A DNA stretch of 64,000 nt from Novosphingobium sp. GTDB lineage: Bacteria > Pseudomonadota > Alphaproteobacteria > Sphingomonadales > Sphingomonadaceae. Every line of letters begins with the position of its first letter. Positions within the stretch are counted from its first letter, which is position 1. Below, piece by piece: positions 18,909 through 28,310 of this stretch. Below the pieces are notes generated by a model. It did no database searches and was not told where the DNA came from. It saw only the letters and a program-made list of their open reading frames with translations. Both the position numbers and the translations under genes were made by a program. The DNA lies in NCBI GenBank assembly GCA_016719755.1, contig JADJYM010000016.1, positions 558,001-622,000 on the forward strand, in the 5' to 3' direction.

Positions 18909-18911
18909 GCT

Positions 18912-19958
18912 TCAGGCCGCCATCACGAAGGGCTCAAGGCCCGCCAGCCGGGTGGCCACCGGCACGTTCGGCAGGACGCGCGGCGGCAGAACGGCAGCGG
19001 CGCGGGCGATGGCCGCGATGTGTTCGGGGGTGGAGCCGCAGCAACCGCCCAGAATGTTCACCTGCCCCTGCTCGGCCCATTCGCGTACCAGCGCGGCGGT
19101 GGTTTCGGGCAGTTCGTCATAGGCCCCCAGTTCGTTGGGCAGCCCGGCGTTGGGATAGACCATGATCAGCGTATCGGCGATCGCGCTCAGCGCGCGCACG
19201 TGGGGCCGCAGCTGGCTGGCCCCGAACGAGCAGTTCAGCCCGATGGTCAGCGGCCTGGCATGGCGCACGGCGTGCCAGAACGCCTCGACCGTGTGGCCGG
19301 AAAGGTTGCGGCCCGACAGATCGGTCAGCGTCATCGACAGCATCAGCGGCACTTCGCGGCCCAGTGCGCGCTCCAGATGCTTCACCGCCATGATCGCGGC
19401 CTTGCAGTTGAGCGTGTCGAACACCGTTTCGACCAGGATGAAATCCGCGCCGCCCTCGATCAGGGCCTCGGCCTGTTCGTGATAGACATCGACCAGAAAG
19501 TCCCAGTCGATCTCGCGGAAGCCCGGGTCGTTGACGTCAGGACTGAGCGAGAGGGTCTTGTTGGTCGGCCCGATCGCGCCCGCGACAAAACGGGGGCGTC
19601 CGTCCCTCGCGGTGAACTCGTCCGCAATCCGGCGGGCGAGCGCGGCCGAGGCCAGATTGATCTCGCGCACCAGATGTTCGGCGCCATAGTCGGCCTGGCT
19701 GATCCGGTTGGCGGAAAAGGTATTGGTTTCGGCGATGTCCGCGCCCGCCGCGAAATAGGCGCGGTGGATCGATTCGGGCACTTCCGGCTTGGTCAGCGCC
19801 AGAATGTCGTTGTTGCCCTTCTGGTCGCGCTTCAGCCCCAGCGTTCCGGCATAGTCGGCTTCCGACAGCTTCCAGTTCTGGATCTCGGTGCCAAAGGCGC
19901 CGTCGGTGATGAGGATGCGCTTGGCCGCCTCGGTCAGCAGGGTCTCGCGGGGGGTCAT
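18912..19958 (-). CDS. metH: Methionine synthase, homocysteine-binding module
   Basis: 348 residues, a single homocysteine S-methyltransferase TIM barrel. Zinc ligands are in [10 protein letters not shown] and [10 protein letters not shown]; the N-terminus has the usual [13 protein letters not shown]. It provides the homocysteine half of cobalamin-dependent methionine synthase, with the pterin/B12 half encoded just downstream across the inverted repeat. ATG at 19958 lies 3 bases before the stop of metF, so translation is coupled. The operon order sahR-like, metF, metH-N, metH-C makes a complete methyl-THF to methionine route. Confidence 0.93.
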   Translation of the reverse strand: MTPRETLLTEAAKRILITDGAFGTEIQNWKLSEADYAGTLGLKRDQKGNNDILALTKPEVPESIHRAYFAAGADIAETNTFSANRISQADYGAEHLVREINLASAALARRIADEFTARDGRPRFVAGAIGPTNKTLSLSPDVNDPGFREIDWDFLVDVYHEQAEALIEGGADFILVETVFDTLNCKAAIMAVKHLERALGREVPLMLSMTLTDLSGRNLSGHTVEAFWHAVRHARPLTIGLNCSFGASQLRPHVRALSAIADTLIMVYPNAGLPNELGAYDELPETTAALVREWAEQGQVNILGGCCGSTPEHIAAIARAAAVLPPRVLPNVPVATRLAGLEPFVMAA

Positions 19959-19960
19959 GG

Positions 19961-20863
19961 TCAGCTTTCCTTGGGACGCAGGCCGAGCAGGTGGCAGATC
20001 GCGTAGGTCTGGTCGGCGCGGTTCAGGGTGTAGAAGTGAAAGTCGCGCACGCCGCCCTGATAGAGGCGGCGGCACAGGTCCGCCGCGACCGCGGCGGCGA
20101 TGTGGGCGCGCGGGCCGGGCAGGTCGTCAAGCCCTTCGAACAGCTGGACCATCCAGCCGGGGATCTCGGTGTTGCCGCTCATCCGGCGGATCGCGGCGAA
20201 ATTGGTGACCGGCATGATCCCCGGCAGGATCGGCGCGGTGATCCCGGCGGCCAGCGCCTTGTCGACAAAGCGGAAATAGGCGTCGGTCGAATAGAAGAAC
20301 TGGGTGATCGCCCGGTCCGCCCCGGCATCGAGCTTGCGCTTGAGATTGTCGAGATCGGCCTGGGCACTGGCGGCCTCGGGGTGAACCTCGGGATAGGCGG
20401 CGACCGAAATCTCGAAGGGATGGCGCGCTTTCAGCCCGGCGACCAGTTCGGCGGCGCCAGCGTAGCCCTGCGGGTGGGGGATGAACCGTCCGCCGGTTTC
20501 GGGCGGCGGATCGCCGCGCAGCGCGACCACGTGGCGCACGCCCGCTTCCCAGTAACGGTCGGCCACCTCGGCGATCTCGTCCTTGCTGGCGGCAACGCAG
20601 GTCAGGTGCGCGGCCGGGACCAGGCTGGTCTCACCCGCGATCCGCGCCACGGTGGCGTGGGTGCGCTCACGCGTGGAGCCGCCCGCGCCATAGGTGACGG
20701 AAACGAAGCTGGGGCCAAGCGGCGCGAGTTCCAGCACGGCGTTCCACAGCTGCTCTTCCATCTTCTCGGTCTTGGGCGGGAAGAATTCGAAGCTGACGCG
20801 GAAGTCGCCGGGAATGGTGGTGAACAGCGGCCGGTCCTCGACCCCGCGCAGGAAGGTGTTCAT
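19961..20863 (-). CDS. metF: 5,10-methylenetetrahydrofolate reductase
   Basis: 300 residues, the usual bacterial MetF length. The N-terminal VSFEFFPPKTEKMEEQLW, the FAD-site VTYGAGGSTRERTH and ALRGDPP, and the ITQFFY segment with the substrate-binding residues are all present. It reduces methylene-THF to methyl-THF with NADH. It overlaps the upstream regulator by 4 bases (ATGA) and is followed within 2 bases by the homocysteine module of methionine synthase. Confidence 0.96.
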   Translation of the reverse strand: MNTFLRGVEDRPLFTTIPGDFRVSFEFFPPKTEKMEEQLWNAVLELAPLGPSFVSVTYGAGGSTRERTHATVARIAGETSLVPAAHLTCVAASKDEIAEVADRYWEAGVRHVVALRGDPPPETGGRFIPHPQGYAGAAELVAGLKARHPFEISVAAYPEVHPEAASAQADLDNLKRKLDAGADRAITQFFYSTDAYFRFVDKALAAGITAPILPGIMPVTNFAAIRRMSGNTEIPGWMVQLFEGLDDLPGPRAHIAAAVAADLCRRLYQGGVRDFHFYTLNRADQTYAICHLLGLRPKES

Positions 20864-21858
20864 CGGGGCTGTTCCTTCGATTCCTTGGGGACCGGCGTCA
20901 GCGCCGGGCGCGCCGTGCGCGTACCGATCCAGATCTTCACGGTCAGCGGCTTGCCGGGCAGCGCCACCGGCGCGGCGGCGGCGAAGCCGGCCTCGCTCAG
21001 CAGGGCGAGCATCTGCTCGTCGGAGAAACCCAGGCGCGCGTGGGCGTGAAGCGTGCGCAGTTCCTCGCGGTCATGCGCGGCGAAATCGACCACGGCCACC
21101 GCGCCGCCGGGGCGGGTGACGCGCGCGGCCTCGGCCAGTACGGCGGCGGGCTCCTGCGCATAGTGCAGGACCTGGTGGAACAGCACGGTATCGAAAGCGG
21201 CGTCGGCAAAGGGCAGGGCGGTGAAATCGCCCTGGACCAGCTCCACCTGTCCGGCGGGCAGGTGCTGCAGCCGGGCGCGGGCGATGCGCAGCATTTCCGG
21301 GCTCTTGTCCAACGCGGTGACATGGCCCGCGCGGGCCGCGAACAGTTCAGCCATGCGCCCCGTGCCGGTGCCGACATCCAGCAGCGCGCCAAGCGAATCC
21401 CTGCCCAGCGCCTTGGCGAGCGCGGCTTCCACCGGGCCGTCAGCGCTGTGCATGACGCGCAGCGTGTCCCATTCGGCGGCGTGGCGGGCGAAATAGGCCT
21501 CCGCATTGGACTGGCGGGCGGCGCGGATCGCGGCGAGGTGGCGGCGGTCCTCGGCGCAGCGGGCGGCAAAGGCGGCATCGTCGCTTTCGGCCACGGCCAG
21601 CAGGCGGGCTGCGGCGCTGCCCATCGGCGGAGCGCGATTCTCCGCCACGGCGCTGCGCAGGAACACCCAGCTGCCTTCCTTGCGGCGTTCGGCCAGACCC
21701 GCATCGCACAGGATGCGGACATGGCGCGAGACGCGCGGCTGGCTCTGGCCCAGCACCTGGGCGAGTTCGCCCACGGCCAGTTCCATCGCATCCAGCAGGC
21801 GCATGATCCTCAGCCGGGTGGGATCGGCCAGGGCGCGCAGAGTCGGTTCGATCCGCAT
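20860..21858 (-). CDS. sahR: ArsR-type regulator fused to SAM methyltransferase (SahR-like)
   Basis: 332 residues. An N-terminal winged helix of ArsR type (ALADPTRLRIMRLLDAMELAVGELA, QPRVSRHVRILCDAGL) is joined to a class I methyltransferase domain with motif I LLDVGTGTGRMAEL. In proteobacteria SahR represses methionine-cycle genes and senses S-adenosylhomocysteine; alphaproteobacterial versions carry this fused domain. It leads the metF/metH operon, and a perfect palindrome of the expected type lies 8 bases upstream of its start, so autoregulation is likely. The gene symbol rests on this context. Confidence 0.88.
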   Translation of the reverse strand: MRIEPTLRALADPTRLRIMRLLDAMELAVGELAQVLGQSQPRVSRHVRILCDAGLAERRKEGSWVFLRSAVAENRAPPMGSAAARLLAVAESDDAAFAARCAEDRRHLAAIRAARQSNAEAYFARHAAEWDTLRVMHSADGPVEAALAKALGRDSLGALLDVGTGTGRMAELFAARAGHVTALDKSPEMLRIARARLQHLPAGQVELVQGDFTALPFADAAFDTVLFHQVLHYAQEPAAVLAEAARVTRPGGAVAVVDFAAHDREELRTLHAHARLGFSDEQMLALLSEAGFAAAAPVALPGKPLTVKIWIGTRTARPALTPVPKESKEQPR

Positions 21859-21866
21859 GGGGCTTC

Positions 21867-21886
21867 ATATAAAGAAATCTTTATAT
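21867..21886. promoter_or_regulatory. SahR-like operator
   Basis: Perfect 20-base palindrome ATATAAAGA-AA-TCTTTATAT. Its near edge is 8 bases upstream of the sahR-like start codon, so it must overlap the promoter or the transcription start. The form agrees with the ArsR-family operators described for methionine-cycle control. The divergent lipoprotein gene begins 132 bases away. Confidence 0.85.
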
Positions 21887-22018
21887 CCCGCAACCACCCA
21901 TTTGCGAACGTCTTGCAGGGCGCGAATCCGGCCAATTGGCGGTTGGCAGACGGGGGCTGCGCGGCTAGCGTCAAGGCTCGGGGCCGCAGTTCAGTACCGC
22001 ATCAAGGAAGGATTCCGG

Positions 22019-22258
22019 ATGAAGAAATTCGCCACCATTGCCTTTGCCGCCAGTGCCGCGCTTGCGCTTGCCGCCTGCGGCAGCTCGGAAAGCGCCAAGG
22101 AAGAGGCTCAGGCCGACAATGTAGAAATGCCGGCCGAGGAAGCGGTGCAGGATGTCGATGCGGCTGCCACGCCGGTTGCCGATGCCGCGGCCAGTGCCGC
22201 TCCGAGCGAGGCCGCCAGCGCCGCTCCGTCAGCTGCCGCGAGCGCCGCACCCCAGTAA
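22019..22258 (+). CDS. Small alanine-rich lipoprotein
   Basis: 79 residues. Signal peptide MKKFATIAFAASAALALAAC ends in a lipobox (LAAC), so the mature protein starts at a lipid-anchored cysteine followed by GSSESAKEE. The rest is low-complexity Ala/Pro/Ser/Glu and likely unstructured; no homologous family is recognised. RBS AAGGAAGGA precedes the ATG. A strong terminator follows at 22285. Confidence 0.75.
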   Translation: MKKFATIAFAASAALALAACGSSESAKEEAQADNVEMPAEEAVQDVDAAATPVADAAASAAPSEAASAAPSAAASAAPQ

Positions 22259-22284
22259 TAACGACGCCCGGCCAGACCGGAAAC

Positions 22285-22318
22285 GCGGGCGGTTCCCCGG
22301 TGGGGGAGCCGCCCGCTT
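22285..22318 (+). terminator. Rho-independent terminator after the small lipoprotein
   Basis: 14-base stem (GCGGGCGGTTCCCC at 22285-22298, one G-U pair) with a 3-base loop, then TTTG. Confidence 0.75.
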
Positions 22319-22352
22319 TGCGTGGCGCAGCGGCTTGGGCTAGGATCAGGTC

Positions 22353-22568
22353 ATGCGCGCCACGATCCTTGCCATCGCCCTCTTGTCCCTTTCCGCCTGC
22401 GGCAAGGGCGAGAACGAGCCCGGCCCGGGCGGCGTGACCGTGGGCGAGGCGAAGGCGCTCGACGAGGCGGCGCAGATGATCGAGGATGACCGCCTGCCGC
22501 CCGAGGCCGTGCCCACGCTCGTTCCGCCACCCGCCAGCACCGCCCCCGGCGCGGCGGTTAAGCCCTGA
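22353..22568 (+). CDS. Small lipoprotein, hypothetical
   Basis: 71 residues. MRATILAIALLSLSAC ends in a lipobox, followed by GKGENEPGPGG and a helix around VGEAKALDEAAQMIEDDR, with a Pro-rich tail. I know no function. Tail converges with the arfB gene (gap 3 bases). Confidence 0.68.
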   Translation: MRATILAIALLSLSACGKGENEPGPGGVTVGEAKALDEAAQMIEDDRLPPEAVPTLVPPPASTAPGAAVKP

Positions 22569-22571
22569 CCG

Positions 22572-22991
22572 TCAGTCCATCTGCACCTTGCCGCGCCCGG
22601 CCTTTACCGCCCCGCGTTTCTTCTTGCCTTCCAGCCGCGCGGTCTTGCCGATCCGGTTGAGGCGGCTTTTCGCGCGCTGCTCGGGCAGGGCAAAGGCTTC
22701 CTCGATCAGGTGTGAGAGCCGCTCGCGCGCGTCCTGGCGGTTGGCTTCCTGGGTCCGGAACCGCTGGGCGGTAAGCAGCAGCTCGCCCTTCGCCGTCATC
22801 CGGCTGCCCGCCAGTTGGCGCAGGCGCTGGAACACCGGCACCGGCAGGCGCAGCGCATAGACATCCAGCCGCAGCTGCACCGCGCTTGCCACCTTGTTGA
22901 CGTTCTGCCCCCCCGGGCCGGAGGCGGTGATGAAGCTTTCGCTCAGCAGCGTCAGCGCGCGGGCGGTGGCCTCATGCGGGGTCAACGACAT
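22572..22991 (-). CDS. arfB: Alternative ribosome-rescue factor ArfB
   Basis: 139 residues, matching ArfB/YaeJ length. The GGQ peptidyl-tRNA hydrolysis motif is at residues 27-29 (SGPGGQNVNK), and the C-terminus is a basic, Lys/Arg-rich tail that inserts in the mRNA channel. It frees ribosomes stalled without a stop codon. The start overlaps the end of the pseudouridine synthase gene by 20 bases. Confidence 0.9.
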   Translation of the reverse strand: MSLTPHEATARALTLLSESFITASGPGGQNVNKVASAVQLRLDVYALRLPVPVFQRLRQLAGSRMTAKGELLLTAQRFRTQEANRQDARERLSHLIEEAFALPEQRAKSRLNRIGKTARLEGKKKRGAVKAGRGKVQMD

Positions 22992-23640
22992 CGCCGAAGC
23001 CCAGCGCGGCAAAATCGGCGGGCACCGGCGCGCGCGCCTCGATCGGGGTCTTGCCCTCGCGCTGAACGGTGAGCGCCAGGGCGTGGAGCATGGTGCGCGG
23101 CGCCCCCCGTCCGTCGCCATAAACCGGATCGCCCAGCAGTGCGTGGCCGAGCCCCGCCAGAGCGTGGACGCGGATCTGGTGCGTGCGTCCGGTTTCGGGG
23201 CGGAATTCGACCAGCGTACGGCCATCGTGCTCTGCGAGCTTGCGCCAATGGGTGATGGAAGGCTTGCCCTTCTTCGCCGGGATCATCCGCCAGCCCTGTT
23301 CGGCGCTGGAAATCTTGGCCAGCGAAAGCTCGATGGTGCCAGCTTCTTCCGGCAGCGTTCCGGCGACCACGCCCAGATAGACCTTGTCCACCTGACGCGC
23401 TTCGAAGGCGGCATTGAAACGCTTCAGCGCCTTGGGGTTGCGCGCCAGAAGCAGGCAACCGGAAGTATCGGTATCGATCCGGTGGACCGGCACCGGCGCG
23501 CGCTGGAAGCCCAGCTTCAGCTCCTCGACACGGTCTTCAAGGCTGCGCCCGCCCGCGCGGGGGCGTTCGATCGGCAGGCCGGCGGGCTTGTCGATCACCA
23601 GCGCCTCGCCGTCTTCGAACAGGATCGCGATGTCGGTCAT
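22972..23640 (-). CDS. RluA family pseudouridine synthase
   Basis: 222 residues. The catalytic motif HRIDTDTSG carries the conserved aspartate D56 (HRxD). Further motifs are VIDKPAGLP at the start and the RTHQIRVH loop. The exact RNA target (16S, 23S or tRNA) is not readable. It lacks the N-terminal S4 domain of RluC/RluD, so it is closest to the short RluA type. It starts within the 4-base overlap with the aminotransferase gene. Confidence 0.88.
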   Translation of the reverse strand: MTDIAILFEDGEALVIDKPAGLPIERPRAGGRSLEDRVEELKLGFQRAPVPVHRIDTDTSGCLLLARNPKALKRFNAAFEARQVDKVYLGVVAGTLPEEAGTIELSLAKISSAEQGWRMIPAKKGKPSITHWRKLAEHDGRTLVEFRPETGRTHQIRVHALAGLGHALLGDPVYGDGRGAPRTMLHALALTVQREGKTPIEARAPVPADFAALGFGDVVDPA

Positions 23641-24818
23641 GCCAGTGCCTTTGCGATCCGGCGCAGCGCCTCGTCAAGTTTGGCGTCATCCGCCGCGAAA
23701 CTGATCCGGAAGCCGTCCCTGCCGCCAAAGGCGGAAGCCGCGACCAGCGCCACCCCGTGTTCCAGCAGGTGGAGGCACAAGGCTTCGTCATCGCCGAACC
23801 GTTCCATCAGCGGCGCGGCATCGACCATGCAATAGAACGCACCGTCCGGCACCGGAGCCGACAGCCCCGGCACGGCGTTGATCGTGGCCACCACGCGGTC
23901 GCGCCGCACGCGGAACTTCTCGCGCCAGTCCAGCAGGAAGTCCTGCGGCCCGGCAAAGGCGGCCACGGCGGCGGCCTGACTGATCGAGGCGGCATTGCCG
24001 GAAGAATGCGATTGCAGCTTGCCCATCGCCTTCACCAGCCATTCCGGCCCGGCGGCCACGCCGATGCGGAAACCGGTCATCGCATGGCTTTTCGACACGC
24101 CCGATACGGTGAGCACGCGGTCCGCCAGTCCGGGGCATTCAACGCTCAGCGTCGCGTGCGCGCCTGGGGTGTAGCGCAGCGGGGCATAGATATCGTCGGA
24201 CATGACCAGCACCTGGGGATGCCGCACCAGAACCGCGCCCAGCGCGCGCAGTTCCTCTGCCGGATAGGTCGCGCCGGTAGGATTGCCGGGACTGTTGAGC
24301 AGCAGCCAGCGGGTGCGCGGGGTAATCGCGGCGTCCAGCTGCGCGGCGGTAATGCGGAAACCGCCCGCCGCATTGGTGGGCAGATCGACCACCTGCGCGC
24401 CCGCGAAGCGCACGATCTCGGGATAACTGACCCACCAGGGGCTGGGCACCAGCACCTCGTCGCCCGGGTCCAGCGTGGCGAGCAGCGCGTGAAAGATCGC
24501 CTGCTTGCCGCCCGCGCTGACGATCACCCGCCCGGGCGGGACCGTGATGCCAAGGTCGCGCGCGAAATGCAGCGCCGCCGCCTCGCGCAGGGCCTGGGTT
24601 CCGGAAACGGCGGTATATTTGGTGTCCCCGGCGTCGAGCGCGGCCTTGGCCGCCGCGATGACGTGGGCCGGGGTGGCAAAGTCGGGCTCACCCACCGACA
24701 GCGAGATCACGTCCTTGCCTGCCGCGCGCAGTTCGAACGCGCGGTCGGTAATCGCATTGGTGCGCGAGGGCGCGATGCGGCCAAGTGCGGCGGAAATCTT
24801 CATCGCGGGGTCGGTCAC
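23637..24818 (-). CDS. Class I aminotransferase (aspartate family)
   Basis: 393-residue fold-type I PLP enzyme. The PLP-binding lysine is K243 in SGVSKSHAMTGFR; other family marks are LSVGEPDFATP and LLLNSPGNPTGA. Most likely it is an aspartate or related amino-acid aminotransferase, but specificity is not certain. It overlaps the pabBC stop by 4 bases and is followed by rluA and arfB in one transcript. Confidence 0.87.
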   Translation of the reverse strand: MTDPAMKISAALGRIAPSRTNAITDRAFELRAAGKDVISLSVGEPDFATPAHVIAAAKAALDAGDTKYTAVSGTQALREAAALHFARDLGITVPPGRVIVSAGGKQAIFHALLATLDPGDEVLVPSPWWVSYPEIVRFAGAQVVDLPTNAAGGFRITAAQLDAAITPRTRWLLLNSPGNPTGATYPAEELRALGAVLVRHPQVLVMSDDIYAPLRYTPGAHATLSVECPGLADRVLTVSGVSKSHAMTGFRIGVAAGPEWLVKAMGKLQSHSSGNAASISQAAAVAAFAGPQDFLLDWREKFRVRRDRVVATINAVPGLSAPVPDGAFYCMVDAAPLMERFGDDEALCLHLLEHGVALVAASAFGGRDGFRISFAADDAKLDEALRRIAKALA

Positions 24819-26632
24819 AGCAACCGCGCCTTCACCAGTCCGCGCAGGGCATTGCCGATCATGAATCCGTCCTTCAGGTCTTCGAGAGCAAGTTCCGCCT
24901 CAGCCGCGCGGCCCGCCTCGATCAGGTTGCGGCGCAGCACGCCAGGCAGCAGGCCCAGCGCGGCGGGCGGGGTCAGCAGGATGCCGCCGCGCTCCACGAA
25001 CAGGTTGGTGAAGCAGCCTTCGGTGACCAGGCCATCGTCGCGCAGCAGCAAGGCTTCCTGCGCGCCCGCTTCCTTGGCGGCGCGCAGGCCGACGTCGTAG
25101 AACCCCCGGTCGGTGGTCTTGTGGCGCAGCCGCCAGTCCCCCGCATCGACCGGCAGGCGCAGCACCGCGCACTGCGCCGGATCGGGCAGCGGCGCGGGCA
25201 GCGGGGAAAGCTCCAGCGTGTAGGCACCGGCGCGCGAAACAACCAGCCGCACCCGCGATGGCGCGTCCGCTTCAAAGCACAGCGCCTGGATCGCATTGCG
25301 CACCGCGTGGCGATCGAAGGCAAAGCCCAGCTCGCCCGCGCTGGCCTTGATCCGCTCAAGATGCAGTTCCAGCAGCGCGATCCCCTCGTCCGGGGAAAAG
25401 CGCATGGTTTCGATCAGATCTGCCCCGGCGGCATGCACGCGCACGAATCCCCCTTTGACCAGGCACTCGCGCCATTCGGGCAGCATTTCCGAATCCGCAA
25501 CGATCGCCGAGCCGACCCCCAGCACCGCCCGCCCCCGGCTGTTTTCCTCCGGGGTCAGGCGCAGGGTGCGGATTGCCACATTGAAGGCGGCATCGCCAGC
25601 TTCCATTGGCAGGGAAACGTCCGGAATTGGCGGATCGAACCGGCCGATCGCCCCGCAATAGGGGCCGCGCGCATCGCGCTCGTGCCGGTGGATCAGCTCC
25701 ATTGCCCGGATCTTGGGCGCGCCGGTGATCGATCCGCAGGGGAACAGCGCGCGGACCATGTCCGCCGCGCCCGTGCCCGGCTGCAACCGCGCGCGCACCG
25801 TGGTGACCATCTGGTGGACCGTGGGATAGCTTTCCACCGCGAAGGCGTTTTCCACCCGCACGCTGCCGGGTTCGGCCACGCGCGACAGATCGTTGCGCAG
25901 CAGGTCGACGATCATCAGGTTTTCCGCGCGATCCTTGGCCGATCCGGCGAGTTCGGCGGCGAACACGGCATCTTCCGCGCTGTCGCGCCCGCGCGGGCGG
26001 GTGCCCTTCATTGGCTTGACCGTGGCCGCATCCCCGCGCTGGGCAAAGAACAGTTCGGGCGAAAAGCTCAGCAGCCAGTGCGATCCGTCATAGACCACCC
26101 CGCCATATCCCGCGCCTGCCGCCGGGCGGATCGCGGCGTAAAGCGCCAGCGGATCGCCGCGATAGGAACCGGCCAGGTGAAAGGTCAGGTTGGCCTGATA
26201 GATGTCGCCCGCCGCGATGGCGTCCTGCATGGCGGCAAAGCGGGCGCCGTAGCCGCCCGGCGACAGCTGCGGTTCGACCGGGCCGACCTGAGCAAGGCCG
26301 CCGCCGCCTTCGCGCTCCAGCCAGGCGGACACCTCGTCGGTGGTCAGTTCCTCGTAGCCATCGAAGGCGCCAAACCACACTAGCGGACCGGCCGCTCCGC
26401 TGCGCGCGGCGGCCAGCGGGGCCAGCCGGGGTTCAAGCGCCAGACCCGCCTCATAGGCGAAATAGCCAGCCAGATGCAGACCATCGCCGCGCAAGCCCTC
26501 GATCCGCGCCAGCGCCGCCGCCACTTCGCCGGGCCGATAGGCGACCACCACTTCGCGGGGGCCGCGATAGAGCCGCGCGGGGCTGGCGCCCTGCGGGCGG
26601 GCGTCGTCGAGGAGGATGAATGGTTCAGGCAT
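24815..26632 (-). CDS. pabBC: Aminodeoxychorismate synthase I fused to aminodeoxychorismate lyase (PabB-PabC)
   Basis: 605 residues. N-terminal chorismate-binding module: PMKGTRPRG keeps the lysine that distinguishes PabB from anthranilate synthase; then [16 protein letters not shown] and [15 protein letters not shown]. The C-terminal module is a class IV aminotransferase-type lyase ([21 protein letters not shown]). The fusion converts chorismate to 4-aminobenzoate for folate, with a glutaminase (PabA) encoded elsewhere. ATG at 26632 is chosen over 26671 because it starts the conserved region [12 protein letters not shown]. Confidence 0.93.
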   Translation of the reverse strand: MPEPFILLDDARPQGASPARLYRGPREVVVAYRPGEVAAALARIEGLRGDGLHLAGYFAYEAGLALEPRLAPLAAARSGAAGPLVWFGAFDGYEELTTDEVSAWLEREGGGGLAQVGPVEPQLSPGGYGARFAAMQDAIAAGDIYQANLTFHLAGSYRGDPLALYAAIRPAAGAGYGGVVYDGSHWLLSFSPELFFAQRGDAATVKPMKGTRPRGRDSAEDAVFAAELAGSAKDRAENLMIVDLLRNDLSRVAEPGSVRVENAFAVESYPTVHQMVTTVRARLQPGTGAADMVRALFPCGSITGAPKIRAMELIHRHERDARGPYCGAIGRFDPPIPDVSLPMEAGDAAFNVAIRTLRLTPEENSRGRAVLGVGSAIVADSEMLPEWRECLVKGGFVRVHAAGADLIETMRFSPDEGIALLELHLERIKASAGELGFAFDRHAVRNAIQALCFEADAPSRVRLVVSRAGAYTLELSPLPAPLPDPAQCAVLRLPVDAGDWRLRHKTTDRGFYDVGLRAAKEAGAQEALLLRDDGLVTEGCFTNLFVERGGILLTPPAALGLLPGVLRRNLIEAGRAAEAELALEDLKDGFMIGNALRGLVKARLL

Positions 26633-26735
26633 CGGCCCGGCGCTTCTAGCCGGGGTTTGCGGCTCATGCAAAAACCCACTCGCGCAAGTGGCGGGCGCGG
26701 CTTATCTGTTGCCCCTGAACAGTTTGGAGCGAGCG

Positions 26736-28310
26736 ATGACCGAAATCTTCCTGGGCCTTGGCGCCAATGGTGAACGCCAGACCCTGCGCCTCAGCCGCGC
26801 GAACCGCCACGGGCTGATCGCCGGGGCGACCGGCACCGGCAAGACGGTCACGCTGCAGACCATCGCCGAGCAGTTTTCCGCTGCCGGGGTGCCGGTGTTC
26901 ATGGCCGACGTGAAGGGCGATCTGGCTGGCGTTGCCATGCCCGGCAGCCACGATTTCAAGCACGCCGCCAAGCTGGAGGCGCGCGCCGCCGAAATTGGCG
27001 TCACCGATTACGCCTATCGCGACAATCCGGCGGTGTTCTGGGACCTCTACGGCGAGCAGGGCCATCCGATCCGCACCACCATTTCCGAAATGGGTCCGCT
27101 GCTGCTCGCGCGGCTGCTGGGGCTCAACGAGACGCAGGAAGGCGTGCTCAACATTGCCTTCCGCTATGCCGATGACAACGGCCTGCTGCTGATCGATTTC
27201 GAGGACCTGCAACACGTGCTGATGGCCTGCGCCGAGCAGGCGAGCGAGCTGGCGACCCGCTATGGCAATGTTTCCAAGGCCAGCGTGGGGACGATCCAGC
27301 GCCAGTTGCTTGCCTTCGAAAGCCAGGGCGCGGCGCATTTCTTTGGCGAGCCCGCGTTCGAAATCAACGATTTCATCCGCTGCGACGAGAACGGCAAGGG
27401 CGTGGTCAACGTGCTCGCCGCCGACAAGCTGATGCAGAGCCCCAAGCTTTACGCCACGTTCCTGCTGTGGCTGCTGTCCGAACTGTTCGAGGCCCTGCCC
27501 GAGGTTGGCGATCCGGAAAAGCCCAAGCTGGTGTTCTTCTTCGACGAGGCGCACCTCCTGTTCGAGGACGCGCCCGAGGCCCTGTTCGACAAGGTCGAGC
27601 AGGTCGTCCGGCTGATCCGGTCGAAGGGCGTGGGCGTCTACTTCATCACCCAGAACCCGATCGACATTCCCGAAAAGATCGCCGGGCAGCTGGGCAACCG
27701 GGTGCAGCACGCGCTGCGCGCCTTCACCCCGCGCGATCAGCGGGCGATCAGGGCCGCGGCGGAGACGTTCCGGATCAATCCCGATCTCGATGTCGAAACC
27801 GCGATCACCGAGCTGAAGGTGGGCGAGGCGCTGGTTTCGACCCTGGACGAGGAAGGCGCGCCCAGCGTGGTGCAGCGCACCCTGATCGTCCCGCCGCGTT
27901 CGCGGCTGGGGCCGCTCAGCCCCAAGGAGCGCGCGATCATCCAGTCGATCAGTCCGTTCGAGAACAAGTACGAGACGCGGGTGGATCGCGAATCCGCCGC
28001 CGAAGTGCTGCAGCGCAAGGCGCAGGATGCCGCCGCCGCCGCTCAGGTGGTGGAAGAGCAGGGCGAGGAAGCCCAGCGCGCCCAGCCGCGCGCCACCCCC
28101 AGCATGTGGGAAAAGGCCGGCAAGGCCGCCTTCGGCGCGGCGGCGGCCTCTGCCGGAACCATGGTCGCCCGCTCGCTCACGGGGCGCAAGTCAAGCGGAT
28201 CGCCGGTGGCCTCGGCCGCCAGCGCGGCGGCGGGCGCGCTGGGCACTGCGCTGGGCGGCGCCATGCTCGGCCGGTTCGCGCGCGGCTTGCTGGGGGGGCT
28301 GCTGCGCTAG
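26736..28310 (+). CDS. HerA-like ATPase (DUF853/YjgR)
   Basis: 524 residues. Walker [14 protein letters not shown] is near the N-terminus and Walker [18 protein letters not shown] in the second half. The C-terminal 60 residues are an Ala/Gly-rich, glycine-zipper-like segment ([17 protein letters not shown]) that could associate with membrane. These ATPases are bacterial relatives of the archaeal DNA-translocase HerA; the function in bacteria is poorly known. Start ATG at 26736 gives a protein that begins [12 protein letters not shown], and the divergent promoter region to pabBC is 103 bases. Confidence 0.85.
   Translation: MTEIFLGLGANGERQTLRLSRANRHGLIAGATGTGKTVTLQTIAEQFSAAGVPVFMADVKGDLAGVAMPGSHDFKHAAKLEARAAEIGVTDYAYRDNPAVFWDLYGEQGHPIRTTISEMGPLLLARLLGLNETQEGVLNIAFRYADDNGLLLIDFEDLQHVLMACAEQASELATRYGNVSKASVGTIQRQLLAFESQGAAHFFGEPAFEINDFIRCDENGKGVVNVLAADKLMQSPKLYATFLLWLLSELFEALPEVGDPEKPKLVFFFDEAHLLFEDAPEALFDKVEQVVRLIRSKGVGVYFITQNPIDIPEKIAGQLGNRVQHALRAFTPRDQRAIRAAAETFRINPDLDVETAITELKVGEALVSTLDEEGAPSVVQRTLIVPPRSRLGPLSPKERAIIQSISPFENKYETRVDRESAAEVLQRKAQDAAAAAQVVEEQGEEAQRAQPRATPSMWEKAGKAAFGAAAASAGTMVARSLTGRKSSGSPVASAASAAAGALGTALGGAMLGRFARGLLGGLLR

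Noticed and set aside
18757..18911. B12 or SAM riboswitch upstream of metH
   Set aside because: The spacer is explained by inverted repeats; no cobalamin box or SAM-II core is visible, and the operon has a SahR-like operator.
16135..19958. metH broken by frameshift or insertion
   Set aside because: The two parts have complete domains, proper starts and separate stops. Split methionine synthase is normal in many alphaproteobacteria.
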